The notes under the pieces: generated by a model
Databases searched by the model: none
What the model was told of the DNA's origin: nothing
What the model saw: only the letters and a program-made list of their open reading frames with translations
Shown here: positions 62,619 to 64,000 of the stretch, one piece after another
How positions within the stretch are numbered: position 1 is the stretch's first letter
How the letters are laid out: the number at the start of each line of letters is the position of its first letter
Origin: Bacillota bacterium
Lineage (GTDB): Bacteria > Bacillota > Clostridia > Lachnospirales > Lachnospiraceae
DNA: 64,000 nt
Direction: 5' to 3'
NCBI GenBank assembly: GCA_030526045.1
Contig: JAUNDN010000005.1
Location: 1 to 64,000 of the forward strand
Made by a program: the position numbers and the translations under genes

Positions 62619-64000
62619 CCGATCTCCGTTTCACTAATCTCTCGTATCCGGTCACACAAACCGGTATATCTCTTGTGATGTTCTTCATTACTGATCATTT
62701 CCTTCAGGGTACGGCTGCTCCCAAGTATTGTGACACATTTCCTGGCTCTGGTTACCGCAGTATACAACAGATTCCTGTTGAACAGCATTCTTGGACCTGC
62801 CAGAATCGGGAGAAGGACAGCTGGATATTCACTGCCCTGTGATTTATGTATCGTAATTGCATAAGCAAGCTCCAGTTCATCCAGTTGCGAAAAGGGATAT
62901 TCTACTCGTCTGCATTCATCGAATTCTACCGTAAGGAGCTGTGCTGGCTCATCAATATCAACGATAATTCCCATATCTCCGTTAAAAACGCCCATCCCCT
63001 TATCTATTGGTATCCCATATTTACTTAAAATCTCCCAGGTGATCTGATAATTATTCTTAATCTGCATAACCTTATCTCCCTCACGGAAAAGCCTCTCTCC
63101 CGCAGAGTATTCCCTTTTGTCACATGACGGGGGATTTAGGTATTTTTGAAGAATCTCATTTAATGCAATTACTCCCAGATTCCCCTTTCTCATGGGTGTC
63201 AGCACCTGAATATCGTAGGGTTTTGCTTCCACATAGGGAGGAAGCTTCTCCTTGATAAGCTGGATCATATGCTTATAGATCACATTTACATCATTTCTCT
63301 CCAAAAAGAAGAAATCCCTGCTCTTATTGCTCAGTTCAATTTCCTCTCCGTGGTTTATTTTGTGTGCATTGACTACAATATCGCTCTCTCCCGCCTGCCG
63401 GAAGATCTTCTTAAGAACCACTACAGGAAATGCATCGCTTTCTATCAAGTCCCGCAAAATCTGCCCGGGGCCCACGCTTGGAAGCTGATCCACATCCCCC
63501 ACCATGATCAGCCTAGTTCCCACACTGACTGCACTAAGCAGCGCCCGGAAAAGATGAATATCGACCATAGACATTTCATCTATAATAATAACGTCAGCCT
63601 CCAGCGGATTTTCTTCATTTCTTTCAAATTGTGCATTTCTTCCTTCTTCCAATGCTCCGCTGATTTCAAGCAGACGATGAATGGTACGCGCCTCATATCC
63701 GGTCGCTTCCGTCATGCGCTTCGCAGCACGCCCTGTAGGTGCCGCCAACAGAATATCCATACCCTCCATTTCAAAAAAACGGATAATTGTATTGATTGTG
63801 GTTGTCTTTCCCGTACCCGGACCACCTGACAGGATCATCAGTCCGGATTTCACACTTTCAAGCACTGCCTGCCTCTGCAGTTCATCCAGTTCAATCCCTT
63901 GCTCCTGCTCCATACTTTGAAGAAGGCTCCGGACTCTTTCCTCTTTGGCTTCAAGCGACTCTTCTGATTCTTTTACATTCAAATCATGGAGCATTCTGGC
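62603..64000 (-). CDS. recD2: RecD2-type DNA helicase, C-terminal part
   Basis: ATP-dependent 5'-3' helicase of superfamily 1B. About 465 residues are inside the window; the frame stays open at the right edge, so roughly the first 270-290 residues (helix-hairpin-helix domain) lie outside. Visible motifs: Walker A LSGGPGTGKTTTI, AAPTGRAAKRMTE, Walker B IIIDEMSMVD, GDVDQLPSVGPGQ, and the late AITIHKSQGSEYP and LLYTAVTRAR. Overlaps comFC by 16 bases. Confidence 0.94.
   Translation of the reverse strand, partial: ARMLHDLNVKESEESLEAKEERVRSLLQSMEQEQGIELDELQRQAVLESVKSGLMILSGGPGTGKTTTINTIIRFFEMEGMDILLAAPTGRAAKRMTEATGYEARTIHRLLEISGALEEGRNAQFERNEENPLEADVIIIDEMSMVDIHLFRALLSAVSVGTRLIMVGDVDQLPSVGPGQILRDLIESDAFPVVVLKKIFRQAGESDIVVNAHKINHGEEIELSNKSRDFFFLERNDVNVIYKHMIQLIKEKLPPYVEAKPYDIQVLTPMRKGNLGVIALNEILQKYLNPPSCDKREYSAGERLFREGDKVMQIKNNYQITWEILSKYGIPIDKGMGVFNGDMGIIVDIDEPAQLLTVEFDECRRVEYPFSQLDELELAYAITIHKSQGSEYPAVLLPILAGPRMLFNRNLLYTAVTRARKCVTILGSSRTLKEMISNEEHHKRYTGLCDRIREISETEIGWEKK

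Noticed and set aside
1..64000. CRISPR arrays, insertion sequences, prophage or integrated elements
   Set aside because: No spaced direct repeats, transposase, integrase or phage structural genes were seen; gene content is even housekeeping.

Overview
The window looks like a chromosomal housekeeping segment from a Lachnospiraceae-type Firmicute (class Clostridia); the genus cannot be fixed from sequence alone. Reasons: B. subtilis-like gene blocks (dnaX-ybaB-recR, hprK/murB/rapZ/whiA/HPr, cdaA-cdaR-glmM, comFC-yvyF); protein families common in this group (DUF5711-like, DUF1846, DUF3048, YesL/DUF624, OPT transporter, an ammonium channel fused to a P-II domain); AGGAGG-type ribosome sites; and TTGACA-17-TATAAT promoters. 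Base composition is moderate and even. I see no prophage, insertion sequence, CRISPR array or other clear transfer. Almost all genes lie on the minus strand. Plus-strand exceptions are tRNA-Ser, a MATE transporter, SRP RNA, a cyclophilin, pyrG, an AraC regulator and a DUF3048 lipoprotein.

Layout. 1-230: tandem leftward promoters for something beyond the left edge. 0.2-7.5 kb: CvpA and DUF5711-like envelope proteins, galM, recR-ybaB-dnaX, phosphofructokinase. 7.6-11.3 kb: tRNA-Ser(CGA), MATE pump, tadA, an NrdG-like radical SAM activase, large-type SRP RNA. 11.3-20.3 kb: a signalling stretch with a sugar-binding-domain/GGDEF protein, a PucR-type regulator, an orphan MsmX-like sugar ABC ATPase, a dCache-GGDEF protein, YesL and a tandem HD/HD-GYP protein. 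20.3-29.5 kb: acetyltransferase, D-lactate dehydrogenase, secreted helical protein, lipase, metG, OPT transporter, Amt-PII. 30.4-33.6 kb: cyclophilin, class II aldolase, lipid kinase, a Crh-like HPr. 33.6-44 kb: whiA-rapZ-murB-glk-hprK-uvrC and ftsH-DUF1846. 44.2-45.8 kb: pyrG. 45.9-54.5 kb: GDP-fucose synthesis with a GT-C-like membrane protein, AraC regulator, rhamnose reductase, DUF3048 lipoprotein, two-part chromate transporter. 54.6-64 kb: leuA, a second HPr, glmM-cdaR-cdaA, two unknown membrane proteins, yvyF, comFC and the 3' part of recD2.

How they connect. Carbon control is represented by glucokinase, HPr kinase and two HPr paralogues. One paralogue keeps His15; the other has Glu15 and keeps Ser46, so it can only act through Ser46, like Bacillus Crh, and it sits after whiA as crh does. 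Nitrogen control is represented by the Amt-PII fusion. Its leader shares a 17-nt core with the pyrG leader; in both, the core lies 9-10 nt after the -10 box and runs into an intrinsic terminator. This leader pair, with ANTAR-like hexaloops, is the best candidate here for a regulatory system worth following. Second-messenger genes are dense: two GGDEF proteins and one HD-GYP protein for c-di-GMP, and cdaA-cdaR-glmM for c-di-AMP.
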